This document shows, one piece after another, positions 22,166 through 34,802 of a stretch of 64,000 nucleotides of DNA. The stretch's first letter is position 1; every line of letters starts with the position of its first letter. The stretch lies in assembly GCF_008831285.2 (NCBI RefSeq), contig NC_045145.1, positions 8,866,802 to 8,930,801 of the forward strand, in the 5' to 3' direction. The notes beneath the pieces were generated by a model. It made no database searches. It had not been told where the DNA came from and worked only from the letters and a program-made list of their open reading frames with translations. Origin of the DNA: Nymphaea colorata. Lineage: Eukaryota; Streptophyta; Magnoliopsida; Nymphaeales; Nymphaeaceae. A program made the position numbers and the translations under genes.

Positions 22166-22554
22166 TTCTGCACTAAGCAAATAAGCTCGTACTGCTGAGT
22201 GTCCAAATGGATCAATCTGCCAACCAATTCTAGGTGTCTTGCCAAACTCTTCCTTTATAAACCCATGACCTAGAGTCGCCTGTTCAATCATATCGATGTA
22301 ATGGGGCGCAGCTTCGTCATGCATACACATACCACCATTTCTACAATGTCAAAAGGCAGGTCGGTGCATTAATTCCAGAACCACCATCCATAGTTGAACA
22401 TCATAGGAAAAGGCGAAGCGAGAACACCTAATTGAAAACATGGTTTCAACAGATTGGAAAAATCAAATTATTCGTACATAAATTCAAGCTGTCCGGAGTC
22501 AACTAGTTCTTTCACAATTTTCTGTACCATAGGGCTCTGATTTCTCCACCATCG
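22166..22554 (-). pseudogene. Lysosomal-type alpha-mannosidase (GH38) fragment, two exons
   Basis: Exon 22554-22478 reads RWWRNQSPMVQKIVKELVDS and GQLEF. Exon 22340-22166 reads NGGMCMHDEAAPHYIDMIEQ, then FGKTPRIGWQIDPFGHSAVR and AYLLSAEV. Splicing GT...AG between them restores LEFINGG across the junction, as in plant alpha-mannosidases. QIDPFGHS carries the catalytic Asp of family GH38. Both exons are open, but the N-terminal HSHDD exon and everything downstream of AYLLSAEV are missing, so it cannot encode an enzyme. The sequence is well kept compared with the neighbouring transposons, suggesting fairly recent capture. Confidence 0.85.
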
Positions 22555-24513
22555 CTGAAAAAATGCCAGCGCCGCTCAAATAAGTCAGTTTCAAGCAATG
22601 CTTGTTGCCTAGCCTCGAACGCCTATCCGCTTCAATGTTTAGCTAAACACCTAAACAGAAGCAACAAAAGTATCCCAAACGAGGGTGAAAAGGAGACAGA
22701 TACAGGGAAACTCCATTACCTACTAGCAATAATGAAGCATCACAGGGATGTCATGCGATGATTAGCTCATGTGTCTAAACTGTCATCACAAAGAAATTGA
22801 ATAAGGTCACCTGTAGGCAGGCTGACAGAGAGAGAGAGACAACTACATACATGCACGCACTCATAAGCTCTTCACACAGTCGTGAATATTAGACATCAAA
22901 GCAAACAAGGGAAAAACCAACGTGTAACTAGACAAAGTTAACTTACATAAAAGAGATGAAGACTATTTTCAAACTGCCTATCCAACATTCCAGTCTTCAA
23001 GACAAACAGAATAAATAATGACGGTGCCATCAGTCAAATTAACTACATCATTTTTAGGCATAAACATTAAAGAAGGGAAAAGGTCCATTGTATACACCAG
23101 CATCCACACGCAGCATAAGCAGAAGAAAAGTGAAGTTCTTAGCAATACCACCTAAACCTACATGCATCATGCATGTGATGATAAACACTTCCCGTGAGCT
23201 ATTCCACAATGAAAAATTGACAATTTATGGCTTCATGTTAAAAAATATTGTTTAATACAGAAAAAAGTATGAAAAAAAAATAAACCATAAAATCAACATC
23301 AACTTAAAATTGACAATTTATGGCTTCATGTTAAAAAATATGGTTTAATACAGAAAAAAGTACGAAAAAAATAAACCATAAAATCAACATCAACTTCCAA
23401 AAAGCATTAAAAGTAATAAGTACCTTTTGATCATCTACACTTTCAACCATGTCAAGATTAGGGACAGACGCTGCGAAAAATGGATAAATACAGTGAGACA
23501 AACTAAAAATTGTCTTCTATTATATACACAAAAAAATGTAATACACAAACATGATCCACTTAGCTTAATTGATATGAGATTAATCAAGTAAGAAGTTGAC
23601 ATAACGAGGAGCAATAAGCATTTACGTAGTGAAATGCTCAAATTATGAAGAGGTACAAAAGCCACGTACATAACCATACATGCTTTGACAATGGAATGAC
23701 CATTTAGGAATACGATATAGTTGTTTTAGTTATCCAGTACAAAGTAACAGATGCAAATGTTTCTGTCATTAGTCGTTTCCTGATGCAATACCAAGCCTTC
23801 AATTTGCAGTGATTAGCACATTTAAACTTGGATTACACAAGCAAATGACATGAGGAACAATCTCTCTGGACGTTGTAAAGGACTATAACATGTATCAAGT
23901 TTTCAAAAGTAGCAGATGAAGCATAAATAGAGATTGCATACAAAGATCCAACAGTGACAGTAATTGTGAAAGCACAATAGTAGGAAATTACAGGAGGCTG
24001 AATAATGCAAGAAGAATTAAGATTAACGAATCTTAATCCAACTGCACTCACAATTAAACTGAAACTAACTAAAACACAAAAAAACTCAAGCAAAGATCAA
24101 ACAAACAAGAAGAACAAAAGAAAACTAGCAAACAACTGGCATTTCATTCAACTGATTGATTCCCCTACAACATGATCCAACGCCCCTTTATATAGAGAAA
24201 GGGATGGACTGCAGATCTGGTCCAACAGATCAGGTCCAACAGAAACAACATCAGCAAGTTTATCAAAACGAACCATACTATTAGATCTGGATGCTAGCAG
24301 TCTTCCTATTAGCTTTCTCACGTATACCTACACCATCTGTGCATGCCTGAGTCTCCACCAACAGCAGCACAAAACAAGATCAAGGGCGTCTTCCCTTCAT
24401 CCACATACTGAAGATCTTGCATGAAGGAAGAAAAGAGAACTAAGACCACATTCTGATCACATCCACATACAGCTTGCACATAGAAGAAAGTTTATATTTT
24501 CTTTACGAAAGTT
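22555..24513. other. Intergenic stretch between mannosidase and P4-ATPase fragments
   Basis: No long coding region. Two short splice-bounded open blocks on the minus strand (about 23475-23428, reading VPNLDMVESVDDQK; and about 23003-22948, reading GMLDRQFENSLHLFY) could be further captured exons, but I do not recognise them. A tandem duplication lies at 23213-23397. Confidence 0.35.
23213..23397. repeat. 93-bp tandem duplication
   Basis: AAAATTGACAATTTATGGCT starts at 23213 and at 23306. The two units differ at only a few bases and in A-run length. Confidence 0.9.
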
Positions 24514-24879
24514 GTCAAATGCCAAAAAGAGAAAACATTTCAGCTCGCTCTTTGTGACAATCTGCGTTGATGAGACAAAGTGACCTGGGCTCGTGAGAAA
24601 AGAAGAATGAAGCATGACTAACCAGGAGACATTAGGTTGCAATAGAGCGCTATCTGAACGGCTGGATTTTGTTTATCACCAGTAAGCTTCCAAAAGTTGA
24701 TTCCAGCCTTCCGAAGCAGATCGATTGTTTCAGGAACACCTTCCTGCAATGGCATCCAAAAAACCAGAAGGAAAGCTCTCGCACGAAACAATACCCCCCA
24801 GAGAAGGAAAAAGAGAATCACCTGCAGACGGTCTTCTATTGCAGCAACTCCAAGAACCTCAAGAATGTGTTCCAAACCT
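24514..24879 (-). pseudogene. P4-ATPase (ALA2-type phospholipid flippase) fragment, copy 1
   Basis: Exon piece 24877-24822 reads [18 protein letters not shown]; exon 24743-24623 reads [20 protein letters not shown] then [20 protein letters not shown]. This is the P-domain/ATP-hinge region of plant P4-ATPases, with the conserved TGDK motif. The intron between them has GT/AG borders. The sequence is closely similar to the plus-strand copy at 50.5-51.15 kb, including about 110 bp after the second exon up to CATTTGAC. The first exon is cut short at the R of QRL, whereas the other copy continues upstream. Confidence 0.85.
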
Positions 24880-25189
24880 ATCAAGAATATATATAGTTAA
24901 TAAATAATACAGCACAACCGAAACTTAAATGCAACAACACATGCCAACTAGAAAGAATGCACGCATAATACTCTAGGGAGACCAAAAGCATGGCCAATAG
25001 ACAAGCCATTGCTAATTAGCCACATGTTGGTTCACTCATTGGAACGTTCAAGCTTGACAACAACCTCATCTATAGAGATCTAATTTGGCCCCCAGTGCCT
25101 ACAAAGAGTTGGATGAACTTCACGTACATCCAAAATGCCAATGATTTATGATTAGGTAAAACAAGACATTTGACAATCATAACCTACAA

Positions 25190-26250
25190 TAAAAACATGA
25201 TTTTGAAGTACAAGATCAAACTCTCGTGCAACATGAATCGGCTTTTCCAAAACCACTGTACATCCACAAGAACTCTGATGAGTTGGGCTTTAAACTTTGA
25301 CATCAGCTGCATGAATCAGAAGACACTGACAATGTAAAAAAAAAAAAAAAAACTAATGATAGAAAAGTTAAAAGCTCACGACTCTTTCAAACCCTTTCCT
25401 AAACAAACCTTAAAACAGAAATCAACAAAAATACTGCCTAGCCTTCACAAGAAAACAAATTGTGATGGGAGCATTTCATTACACTAAACATGAGTGGAAT
25501 ATGTTTGAGGGGTTTTATCTATTCTACGAATGGACTAGCGGTTTGGAAATAAAAAGAACAACATTTTTCAAAAACAGAGAGGGGCTGGGAGTTCCTCATA
25601 TGCCCATGAAGTCAAGAAACATTACGAAAGAGATGTCAAGTGTTTACTTTTAAATAGTTTATAAATCATCAATTTAAATCATAAGCAGAAAGTGCTCGTG
25701 TTGTGCAAATGATATGCCTTTTATTTACCCTCAATACCGTATAGGCATCGGGATTCATTTCGCATCAACGTTGTTGAATCTCTAGAAGGGAAGCATTTAA
25801 ATATAAAAAAAAATGAACATAAAGTAATCATCCTCAATGTCTTAGGAAATAAAAAAGAAAGAGCAGATATTGATCCAAGGATCACACGTCCATGAAAGAT
25901 TATCGCATTTCAATTCCTTCGAGTTCAGCCTTCATGCCATTTATCTCTTGACAGGCACCTTTTTTGTTTTTCTTCGTTTTGCTTCTTTTTCTTCCTTTTT
26001 TTCTGCATTTGGTTTTTTGCCTCTTCATTTTTTCTTGCTTTTGATTTTCTTTTTCAGATTGACCTTCACCTTTGAGGGAATACCTCACCACCCCAAAGGC
26101 TACTTCGAAGCTCCATCGCTTTGGTGGTCAAGTGTAGTTTTGTCACATATCAACCCGTTTCACCTTGCGGGTTTTCAACATGCCAAAAGTTCGTAAGTCA
26201 TTTTCTTCGCAGCATAGACATAAATCACTTATATGCCTACTCTTGACTTT
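25190..26250. repeat. Dispersed repeat B, copy 1
   Basis: About 1.06 kb matching, in inverted orientation, 52.34 down to 51.30 kb. Matching landmarks include the segment around 25208 (GTACAAGATCAAACTCTCGT), the CTATTCTACGAATGGACTAG segment near 25520, and the stretch translated GIPHHPKGYFEAP near 26085. Open reading frames across it diverge by frameshift between the copies, so they are not protein-coding. No terminal repeats were recognised. Confidence 0.75.
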
Positions 26251-26289
26251 CTCAGCTTTATAGGATTTTGCCAGATTTCCTCTTTTAAT

Positions 26290-27460
26290 AATTGACAACA
26301 AAAAAAACTTAAAAGTTTCCTTTTGCTTGGGCAGGTAGTAAGAACAAAACGAAGGCATATGATTGCATGACAAGACACTTTTAAAATATTTTTAGGCACA
26401 ATAAAAAAATTTCTCTTTCAAAAAAGTATTTGACATCAAATGGCATATCACCTGGAAGTAGGAACTTTCTTCTACCAAAAGAGGAGTTTTTATGAAACCA
26501 GACTGATTTGTTGGGTAGAAGAAGAACTCCATATGCTCTCCTATAGAAGTAGAGAAGATCAAACAATCCAATTCAAAAATCAAATATAAATCACCTATTC
26601 TACTCTATCCCCACCTATCTAATCACTCCTTCCTTGCACCTTATGCTATATAAATCAAGAATTCAAGCAAAAAAGATAAAACAGTTTATAAGAACATAAA
26701 CACATCCTAAAAACGTAGAAGTGAACCTATATTTACGAAGTTGAACGCTTACCAACTATAAGATATAAAATTTCACTAAAAAAAAATGAAAATAGCAAAG
26801 CAAACCTTTCCACCAATGTCGTGTGAGTTTAATGACTAAAGATCCAAAATTCTAAAAAAAATGAAGACTACAAAATAATGTTGCAAATCCAACCTAATAC
26901 GTCCAACTAAAAACTGGTGGCCATTTTACATATGCCAAAGAAGTTTTAGATACAAAAAAAAAAAAAAATTTGAGGGATGTTTTTATATTTAAAAACGATT
27001 TTTAATTTGGTGAAAATTATACCAGAAACACAGGACAACAGCTACAATTCCTAGTCTACTTCAAAAACGATCCTACAAATAAAAGTTCAATGTTCTCCAG
27101 TAAAAACAAATGATATTAGCACGTCAAAAAACAGTAATAAACACTCAATGGAAGAATCACACCCATACCGGGTACTCGTATCCATACCAATGTAACATAA
27201 GTATCAATGCAATATGTTATATACTACTCATTCCATTCATACGAATAACTGTACTTCTCATGAACATAGATGTGCTTCTTTTTGAAAGCACTCCTCAAAA
27301 CCTGCAGCAAAAGAAATGCAGACATAAAACCGATAGCTTATTTTATGAGGCACAATTGGCTGATATGGCCTACATGCAGCTCAACTAAAGTTAAAAAAAA
27401 AGTTGTGAAATGGATCAATTTTCCTTCCTACATACTTGCAATGACCTACCAACTTTGATT
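26290..27460. repeat. Dispersed repeat C, copy 2
   Basis: Inverted counterpart of the repeat at 10.36-11.51 kb; only the two outer blocks align by eye. It runs up to the start of the WRKY fragment. Confidence 0.45.
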
Positions 27461-27469
27461 TAACCTAAA

Positions 27470-27976
27470 GATGGTTATAACTGGCGAAAGTATGGTGAAA
27501 AGCTAGTTAAGGGAAGTAAGTTTCCATGGAGTTATTACAAATGTACTCATCCCAACTACCAAGTGAAGAAGAAGTTGGAGCGCTCTCATAATGGGTTGGT
27601 TACTGCGATGATATATGAAGGTGTCCATGATCATCCAAAGCCCCAGCCAAGCCGTCGACAGTCAGTTGGTGCTTCAAGTATTGCACAAGAAGGAAATGAT
27701 AAAGCGGAAGTCTTGCCAGCATTAACTGGTAAATAGATAGTCTAGCAGATAAGTGTCTCGCTTTTAATCTAAAGTATGATCTTTATAGTTATATGACCTG
27801 ATTGTACATTGCCAATGGATGCTCTAGGAAGGGCATTTAATCATTTAGAAGCGGATGGAACTCCTAGACCATCTTCTCTATCAACAAGTGATGATGAAGG
27901 TGGTGATGGGACTTCTGCTCATGGAGACAAATTGGAAGATGAGGGAAATGAAGGTGACCCAGAATCAAAGCGCAGG
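27470..27976 (+). pseudogene. Group I WRKY transcription factor fragment (N-terminal WRKY domain)
   Basis: Exon 27470-27728 reads DGYNWRKYGEKLVKGSKFPW, then SYYKCTHPNYQVKKKLERS and HDHPKPQPSRR. A second block (about 27812-27976) reads GRAFNHLEADGTPRPSS...DPESKRR. HDHPKPQPSRR and the acidic ESKRR stretch after it are typical of the N-terminal WRKY domain and linker of group I WRKY proteins. Two key residues are changed: WRKYGQK is WRKYGEK, and the second zinc Cys of CTHPNC is Tyr, so zinc binding is lost although the frame is open. Upstream exons and the C-terminal WRKY domain are missing. It ends where an LTR-like repeat begins. Confidence 0.85.
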
Positions 27977-27977
27977 T

Positions 27978-29270
27978 GTCACACCCCGACCTTTTGACAC
28001 TCAAACATTTTTTTTCTAAACATCAAACATCGAGGTGCGACTACACAACAGCTCAAAAGAGATGAACCAAGCAATTCAAAACAATGGAGCGAACTTTCAT
28101 TTATATAACAACTTTGTTTCATATAAAATCACATTTATGTGTATGACAAAAATGCCTCAAACTGTATGATTGATGTCTAACAAAAACAAGACATCAATAC
28201 AAATAAACCAAGACGCGCCGGCACTATATAAGGAAACAAAACTCAAAACCTCCCCAGTAGGACGTGAGTGAAGTCATCCGATCAACCTGCTGCCCCGGGC
28301 CTGCCAAAACCTAAAAAAATAAAACAACTGAAGGCTTAGCCTTCGCAGTATGGCAACAAGCCAGGAAAATACCAAACCCTTAGCATTCATATGATTCACA
28401 TGCACCTCAATCACATGCATTCATTCATATACATTACATTTTCATTAACTTTAGTAAATTAACAGTTCCTGTGGGTGCAACACAGACACGTGCACACCAT
28501 GGGCGGCCTACAGCTGAGAGACAACCCCTATGGTGGCCCATAACAGTATGGATCCATTTCATCCGCTGCAGCGGTAGAGCACTCATCCATTGATGTGTGA
28601 ATTCCAAGGAGCGCTCACAAACTCTTCAAAATGCCTCGAGCTTCAAATCTGATAGCTCAAGGTCGACGGGACGTGCTCGGTGTACCTGCAAACATAAACA
28701 AAAGATCATATTTCTACTAGTTAGCTACGCAATCCAAACAAATACAAAACAGAATCATTGAGGCACATGTCATCGCCTCAAGAAGGTGTCGACGGGTAGT
28801 GTCGACCTACAAGCCCTCCAATAGGCCACTGCACAACTTCTTACCGTTGCCACCCAACGTCAAAACCCAATGCTTCGAGCAATCCATCCTTAACACATTT
28901 CTCATTAACTTTCCTTTAGTTGAGGCATCTTCCCAACATGCACACCCCCTTCCTACCAACAAATACCACCCACGTCGACAAAGGTGCTCCCAAAGACGGT
29001 CCTACGCTTCTCCACAACATCACTAACTCTACCATGCTTCCCTATTGCATCGAAAATCAACCTATTATGCTTAAAATATCAATAAATACATGAATCATCA
29101 CTTCTCCATCATAATCCTACACTTACCCCAAAAAGCAAAATCGCTAACATGCCTCCCAAATCCTCAATTCTAAATTCTAGCATGCTTAAACGATAATTAT
29201 ACATGCTCCCAAGGAAAATACACAATAAAATGGGTTCAATTACGCCTTGCTCACCCTAAATCAAGAGTCT
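27978..29270. repeat. LTR-like repeat beginning TGTCACACCCCG (possible Ty3/gypsy LTR)
   Basis: TGTCACACCCCGACC directly abuts the WRKY fragment and resembles the start of some plant Ty3/gypsy LTRs. The following 1.3 kb (GGCTTAGCCTTCGCAGTATG, the ACGTGCTCGGTGTACCTGCA motif) has no coding capacity. I could not find the far end or a target duplication, so the class and right border are guesses. Confidence 0.35.
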
Positions 29271-29289
29271 AGGCTGCTGCAATCCTTTT

Positions 29290-32200
29290 GGCAGCCACCT
29301 CACAAGTCCAAATGGTCCCCAAGCAGCTAAAATCCTTCAATGCCGCCACACCAAGGCCTTCTAATCACTGTTATATGGGGAAGAACACGTCCCCCAAACT
29401 GGAACCTTTGATTACCAACATGGGAGAGATGGTGTTGGAATCCAAACGTGCTGGTGAGAGGTTTTTGGGCTGCATAGAAGGAAAGGGGCATGAGCCAAGT
29501 AAGTTGGTTGACAAAGTGGAGCAGAGGCTGAAGTGATTCCAAATGCTCAAACCATACAACAAGGAAGAAAAAAGGTTCAGGTCTCGCAAGAAACCTTGGT
29601 GTCTCCAGGGCCTAATTCAAAAACTTAAAGGCATTGCAACTTTCCTAAAAATTGTTCCAAACGCTTCGTTAGTGGCCAACGTTAGCCAGATGGTAGAGAA
29701 GGCTAAGAAACGAACTCTTAACCACATGACAGTGAATGGTATTAAAAGCGACTTAGCCCACCAAAAGTGAGTGATACACTTGGGGAGGCAGGTGTGAGTA
29801 TACAACAACCCCAAGATCTCACCATGGTGTGGGTTACATCCGGTCCGGAGGATAGGCTATCAATAGACGAGATGGATGTTGGCACCGTTGAGGCAAAGGC
29901 ATTTCCAGAGGCTATGGATGATGACAAGGACATTGATACATGAGGAAAATGAATACAACCATTGCTTTTGCAATTGATTCCAAGCTCAATATGGAACAAC
30001 TTAAGAAGTTCCAACTAAAGATCTCAGAAATACGCTTGATCTCTAACATCCATATAGCGGGACCATGGGTGCACATTATCGCATTATGGAATCAGCATGA
30101 AGTGACTCTCCAAAACAGGTATGCACATCCTCACTAGGTTGTTTTACTTTTCTCTATAGTCTCATCTGGCCTGTGTTTTGTGGCTATAGGAGTTTATATG
30201 CATACTGGTTATAAAATAAAAAAGGACTCATTTGTTATCTTATGTTGTGTACTGAACCATTGTAGTGTGCCTGTGATTTGTATGGATGATTTCAATGCTG
30301 TTCTAAACAACAGTGAAAAAACTGGTAGGGCGCCGGTTCTTTAAGCTTATATTGCACTTTCCAATTTTGTTGCCCAATCAGCCTTATATGAAATATCCTG
30401 CCCTAAGATGAAATTCACATGGACTAACAATCGTGTGGGCCATGAGAATGTCATGTCAAAGATTGACAGGTGCTACGTCTCCAAAGAATGGGTGGATGAC
30501 CCATAATTGATTCTACACTTGGAAGTGCAACTGAGGACTACGTCAAACCACAACTCAATCTTGCTCTGCATCTCCAAGCATTGGTTCAGCACTTGGGGTC
30601 ATACCCCATTTCAACACTTTCAGTATTGATAGGAGATGGTAGGGTATAGTGATCAAATTCTTTCAGCTTGGGTGGAGGATACCAGGGGCTGCGCCATGAT
30701 CAAGCTCACACAAAAATTGGAGGCAACTATGGACAAGCTGAAGGTTTGGTGCAAAGGAGGAGCAAGTGATCTCCCCCACCAAATTATGGAGGCTATGAAC
30801 AAGATCAAACTTCTTCAAGCCCAAAGCAAAAGTGGCATGCTAGAGACAATAGACGAAGAATGCATACTCAAAAGCAAATTATCCAGGCTCTTGTCATTAG
30901 AAGAATGACTATGGCGTCAAAAATCAAGAATCAAACGGATCAAGGATGGAGACATAAACACAAATTTTTTTCACGGGATTGCTAATGGGAGAAGGCGCTG
31001 AAATAAGATTGAGGCTCTCTCACAAGGGGTGGCTTACGACGGATACTCCTGATATATTTACAACTTGTATTGACTTTTTCGCCGACATGCTAGGGACCAG
31101 CCATGGCTTAGGATGCCTACCCCAAACCATCACACCGGGTCCTACTATGTTGCATGAGTAGAATGATGAGTTGTTGAAACCAGTTACTGAAGCAGAAATC
31201 AAGTGGGCGGTCATGGATGCAAAAAGGGACTCATTGCCCAGAACAGAATGGGTTTGGAAATAGCTTCTTCCAAAACAACTAGAGTGTCATGTAGGAGGCA
31301 ACAGCAGGGGCTATTCGTGGGCTTTTTGACACCTGCAGATGAGTACCGCCCCATCTCCCTTTGTTCTAGCATGCTGAAATTTATCACAAGGATTATGATA
31401 AAGTGAATGCGGCCTATTCCAAATAGGATTATCTCAAAAAATCAAAGTGCTTTCCTTCTCGGGAGGTGCATTCAGGATGACTTTCTACTCAATCAAGAAA
31501 TTGTCCACATCTTTGAAAGCAGCTTGTGTGAAAATTGATTTAAGTAAGGCCTATGTCAGAGTGAATTGGGAGTTCTTGAAGGCTACCTATGCCACTTAGG
31601 ATTCCATGATTTGTGGGTGAAGATACTTATGACAATCATCACCACGGTTAAATATGTGATACTTAGGAAGGAATGTGGTTTGAGAATAAGAGAGGGCTTA
31701 GGCAGGGGGATCCGCTCTACCCCTACTTTTTATTACAATTATGGAAATGCTTACTCACACTATACAAGCTCAAGTAAATAACAAACAAATCAAGATCCCC
31801 TTCATGGGGCTGGGACCACTTCCCCCTTCTCCACTTTGTATACAGACGACATCATATTCTTCAAGGAAGGAAGGCTGAAGAATTTTTGAAACTTAAAAGC
31901 GTGTCTTAACGAATTCTCTAGTTGCTCGGCCCTAGCCATGAATACTGCCAAGAGCTCAATTCTTCCACTCAACTTGGACAGCTGAGTACACACTCAAATA
32001 TAGCAGAAATTAGGCTTGCGTCAAGGTCAGCTTCCTTCTACGTACCTCGACATTCCCCTCCATATGAATGATGTGACAGAGGAACAATGTAGGCATTTAA
32101 TTCTTCGCTCATCCCAGAACTCTTTAGAAACAAACATGCCTTTCTTTTCCAGACAGACTCAACCTAATCAAACATACTCTATCTCTGTTGTCTGGTCACT

Positions 32201-33830
32201 GAAACCTGGTGGTTAAACTCCCTGCTACTACCTATAAGCAACTAAGTAAAATAGCAGCCGACTTCTTATGGGGTGATATGGCAGACAACAAAAGCCATCA
32301 TCATATTAAATGGTCTACTCTGTATCTCCCGAAATTAGAGGGAGGCATAGGACTCAGAGACCTCAAGGAAACCAATCTGGCCAACTTGGCTTTTTTAGTG
32401 TATCGCATGACCCAACAGTCTTCCTCTTAGGCAGACCTTGTTAAAGGTCAATACTAGGAGTGGAAAGGACTGGTTGACAGTAGTGTAAGGAGCAAAAGGG
32501 TGTCTAAAGAACGACGAAGGTCATTGTAGTCTTGGAACAGGATTAATGCAAATGTCAGTTGGAAGATAGGAAATGGTGCTATGGATTGGTGACTAGAGCG
32601 TCTGATTAATAAGATCCCAATATCCCATCACCATTTGGTACAAGACACGATCAGATGCACAGTAAAAGAAAGTATGGAGGAGAATTGGGAGTTCATCAGT
32701 GAGTTCCTTGTACACATGATGTTTTGGTATGGAGAAACAGAGATCAACGGAAATTCAATTGACATGAATTTTGGCAAAGGATTTGGAAAAAAGGCTCCAA
32801 GAGCAATGAGAACATGCACGTTTTGAAAGGGAGAAGATTCCCAAGGACCATTTGGACTATTTATTTAGGTGTTTCAGGTCATCTACCTACTGATGGGTTT
32901 GTGCAAAAGTAGGGTCTGTCACTTGTTTCTAGGTGCCTAGTCTGCAAGCAGGAGATTGAAAACATGAAACTCCTTTTTTTCAAGTGTAAGAGAGCTTGTT
33001 GTATATGGATATCCATTTTCAAAAAATTTGGGAGGACCAAGCAATGGCATAAGAGTTGCCCAAACCTGATGCAAGGGCTTATCTGGTGGCATAAGAATGA
33101 CTTCAAAGACAAACTGCTTGATAAATGCTGGAAAGTCAACTTCCATATGGCAATATGGTTCATCTGGAAGACACACAATCACATCAAGAATAAGGGTGAT
33201 CTACTAATTGGCAACTTGGCAGAACCGTTATGGGCACACTGCAGTGATTACTGGTGGAATTTGCAATGGAAAGAAGAGGAGTGGAGTTAGACATGGAGAT
33301 AGATGAGTACTCTGCTCTGGGATTCTATAGAGCAATGGAGTTAGACATGGTGATAGATGAGTAGAAATCAGCATTAGTTTGTGGATAAAGAGTGGCAGAA
33401 GAGGAGTGGCTGGTCTCATTAGAGACATCTTTGGATGGTTCTGTTTTGGTTTGTCCTACTGGTTTGAGGATCATATTGGATGGTGGGAGACAGAGATTCT
33501 AATGGAATGCATTGGGTACTTGGTGAACATTGAGGATAACTTAGGCTGCATTTACCTTCTGGCCAATGATGGAGATTGGAATCAGCACCTACACAACAAC
33601 ATTGAACGTGGCACAAAAATAGTAAACAACATTTTGATGAGCAGTAGCTTTCTTAACAGGCTTACTATTTGCAAGGGATGGCTTCTTGCTGAAGCTACTA
33701 ACCTTTTGTCGATAATTCCGACCAATGGATTGTATAGGAAATTGATTCACCATGACAACATGTGGGATCCATTAAAAGGAAATAATACTATGAGTTGAGG
33801 TCCTGCGCGGACACATTTTTGTTGTACGTA
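29290..33830 (+). pseudogene. LINE (L1-type) retrotransposon, heavily decayed
   Basis: Plus-strand non-LTR element in pieces. The endonuclease end shows MDDFNAVLNNSEKTGR and KFTWTNNRVGHENV, ending KIDRCYVSKEW (about 30280-30500). A pre-RT segment follows, with RIKRIKDGD and NFFHGIANGRRR (about 30920-31000). RT includes KIDLSKAY near 31530 and the catalytic YTDDIIFF at about 31838. The post-RT region reads FLWGDMADNKSHHHIKW and GGIGLRDLKETNLANLAFL (about 32255-32400). A zf-RVT-like region follows (FKCKRACCIW, about 32980), then an RNase H-like tail GVAGLIRDIFGWF near 33400. Stops and frameshifts occur throughout. The 29290-30130 part is assigned by position and weak resemblance only. Both ends are uncertain. 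Confidence 0.75.
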
Positions 33831-34089
33831 TTACTCCATTCTGTTAGAATAAATGGACGGGGGCCTAACCCCCATGCAGTTATTGTCCAGAAATAAGGTA
33901 CAAGCACGAGACATCATATTAGGAGCAAAGGGTTCTGACCGCTTGTTATCGAATCAAACAGAAACCACAATTAGTTTTGACCAAAATTCTTGATGGTAAA
34001 TATATAAGTTAGAAGGTACTAAAAAAGAAAAGGTTATAGGTGATTAGGAGAAAAAAAATGTAAAGATTGGAAAGGTTACCACAAAATCG

Positions 34090-34450
34090 TGACTTGAACT
34101 CTTATTTGAATTGATAATGGAAACCATTGGTCAAATCTCTAAGCTCAACTATGTTATTGAACCTTGGAATTTCTTGAAGATTCACACTATAAGAATGTTG
34201 CACATATGGTAACATGCAAGTGAGAATTGCAAATCTTTGACAAAGCAACAAAGCCTTTAAGGAATATGTCACCAAAGTTCATCAATTATGAGATGAAATG
34301 ATCCAATTGATATAGCCCTTACAAAAAGGATACATCTAAAAAAAAATTGTATAATTGGTTTGAGAGCTGATTTCAACAGTGTAAAGACTCCCCTTTCATA
34401 TAGATCCAAAGTCCGTATTCTGAGTAGGACCATTGCTAAAATCTAAATAT
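34090..34450 (+). pseudogene. Copia gag (UBN2-type) fragment
   Basis: With frame changes it reads LWNFLEDSHYKNVAHM near 34165, then KEYVTKVHQLWDEMIQLIEP near 34260-34320, then GLRADFNSVKTPL near 34360. This is the gag domain common in plant copia elements. No LTR or pol continues from it. Confidence 0.55.
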
Positions 34451-34604
34451 TGTAAAAAAATAGGTTGATTTTTTTCAAGGAATAACATGGTAGTGTGGTT
34501 GCTAATTCTCATATTCCTCACTTGGATAGATTTAGTGAGGAAAGGAATTGAAAGTTCATTTAGTTTCATTGCTAAAAAGTGGGCATATTAAGCCTAAAAA
34601 TCAC

Positions 34605-34619
34605 AATATATATACATAT

Positions 34620-34694
<75 letters not shown>

Positions 34695-34713
34695 GGTCAT
34701 ATTAAGCCTAAAC

Positions 34714-34799
<86 letters not shown>

Positions 34800-34800
34800 A
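34605..34800. repeat. Compound microsatellite (CATA)n-(TA)n-(CT)n-(TA)n-(TG)n
   Basis: Simple sequence from about 34605 to 34800, interrupted by a short unique piece at 34690-34710. Open reading frames on both strands here are artefacts of the repeat. Confidence 0.95.
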
Positions 34801-34802
34801 TC

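Noticed and set aside
25870-26196. 108-codon frame in repeat B and its 151-codon counterpart at 51675-51220
   Set aside because: The frames shift between the copies and part is a Phe/Leu-rich low-complexity tract; a conserved protein is not supported.
28280-28700. Short direct repeats as a CRISPR-like array or other prokaryotic feature
   Set aside because: No regular spacing, and the whole window is plant nuclear DNA.
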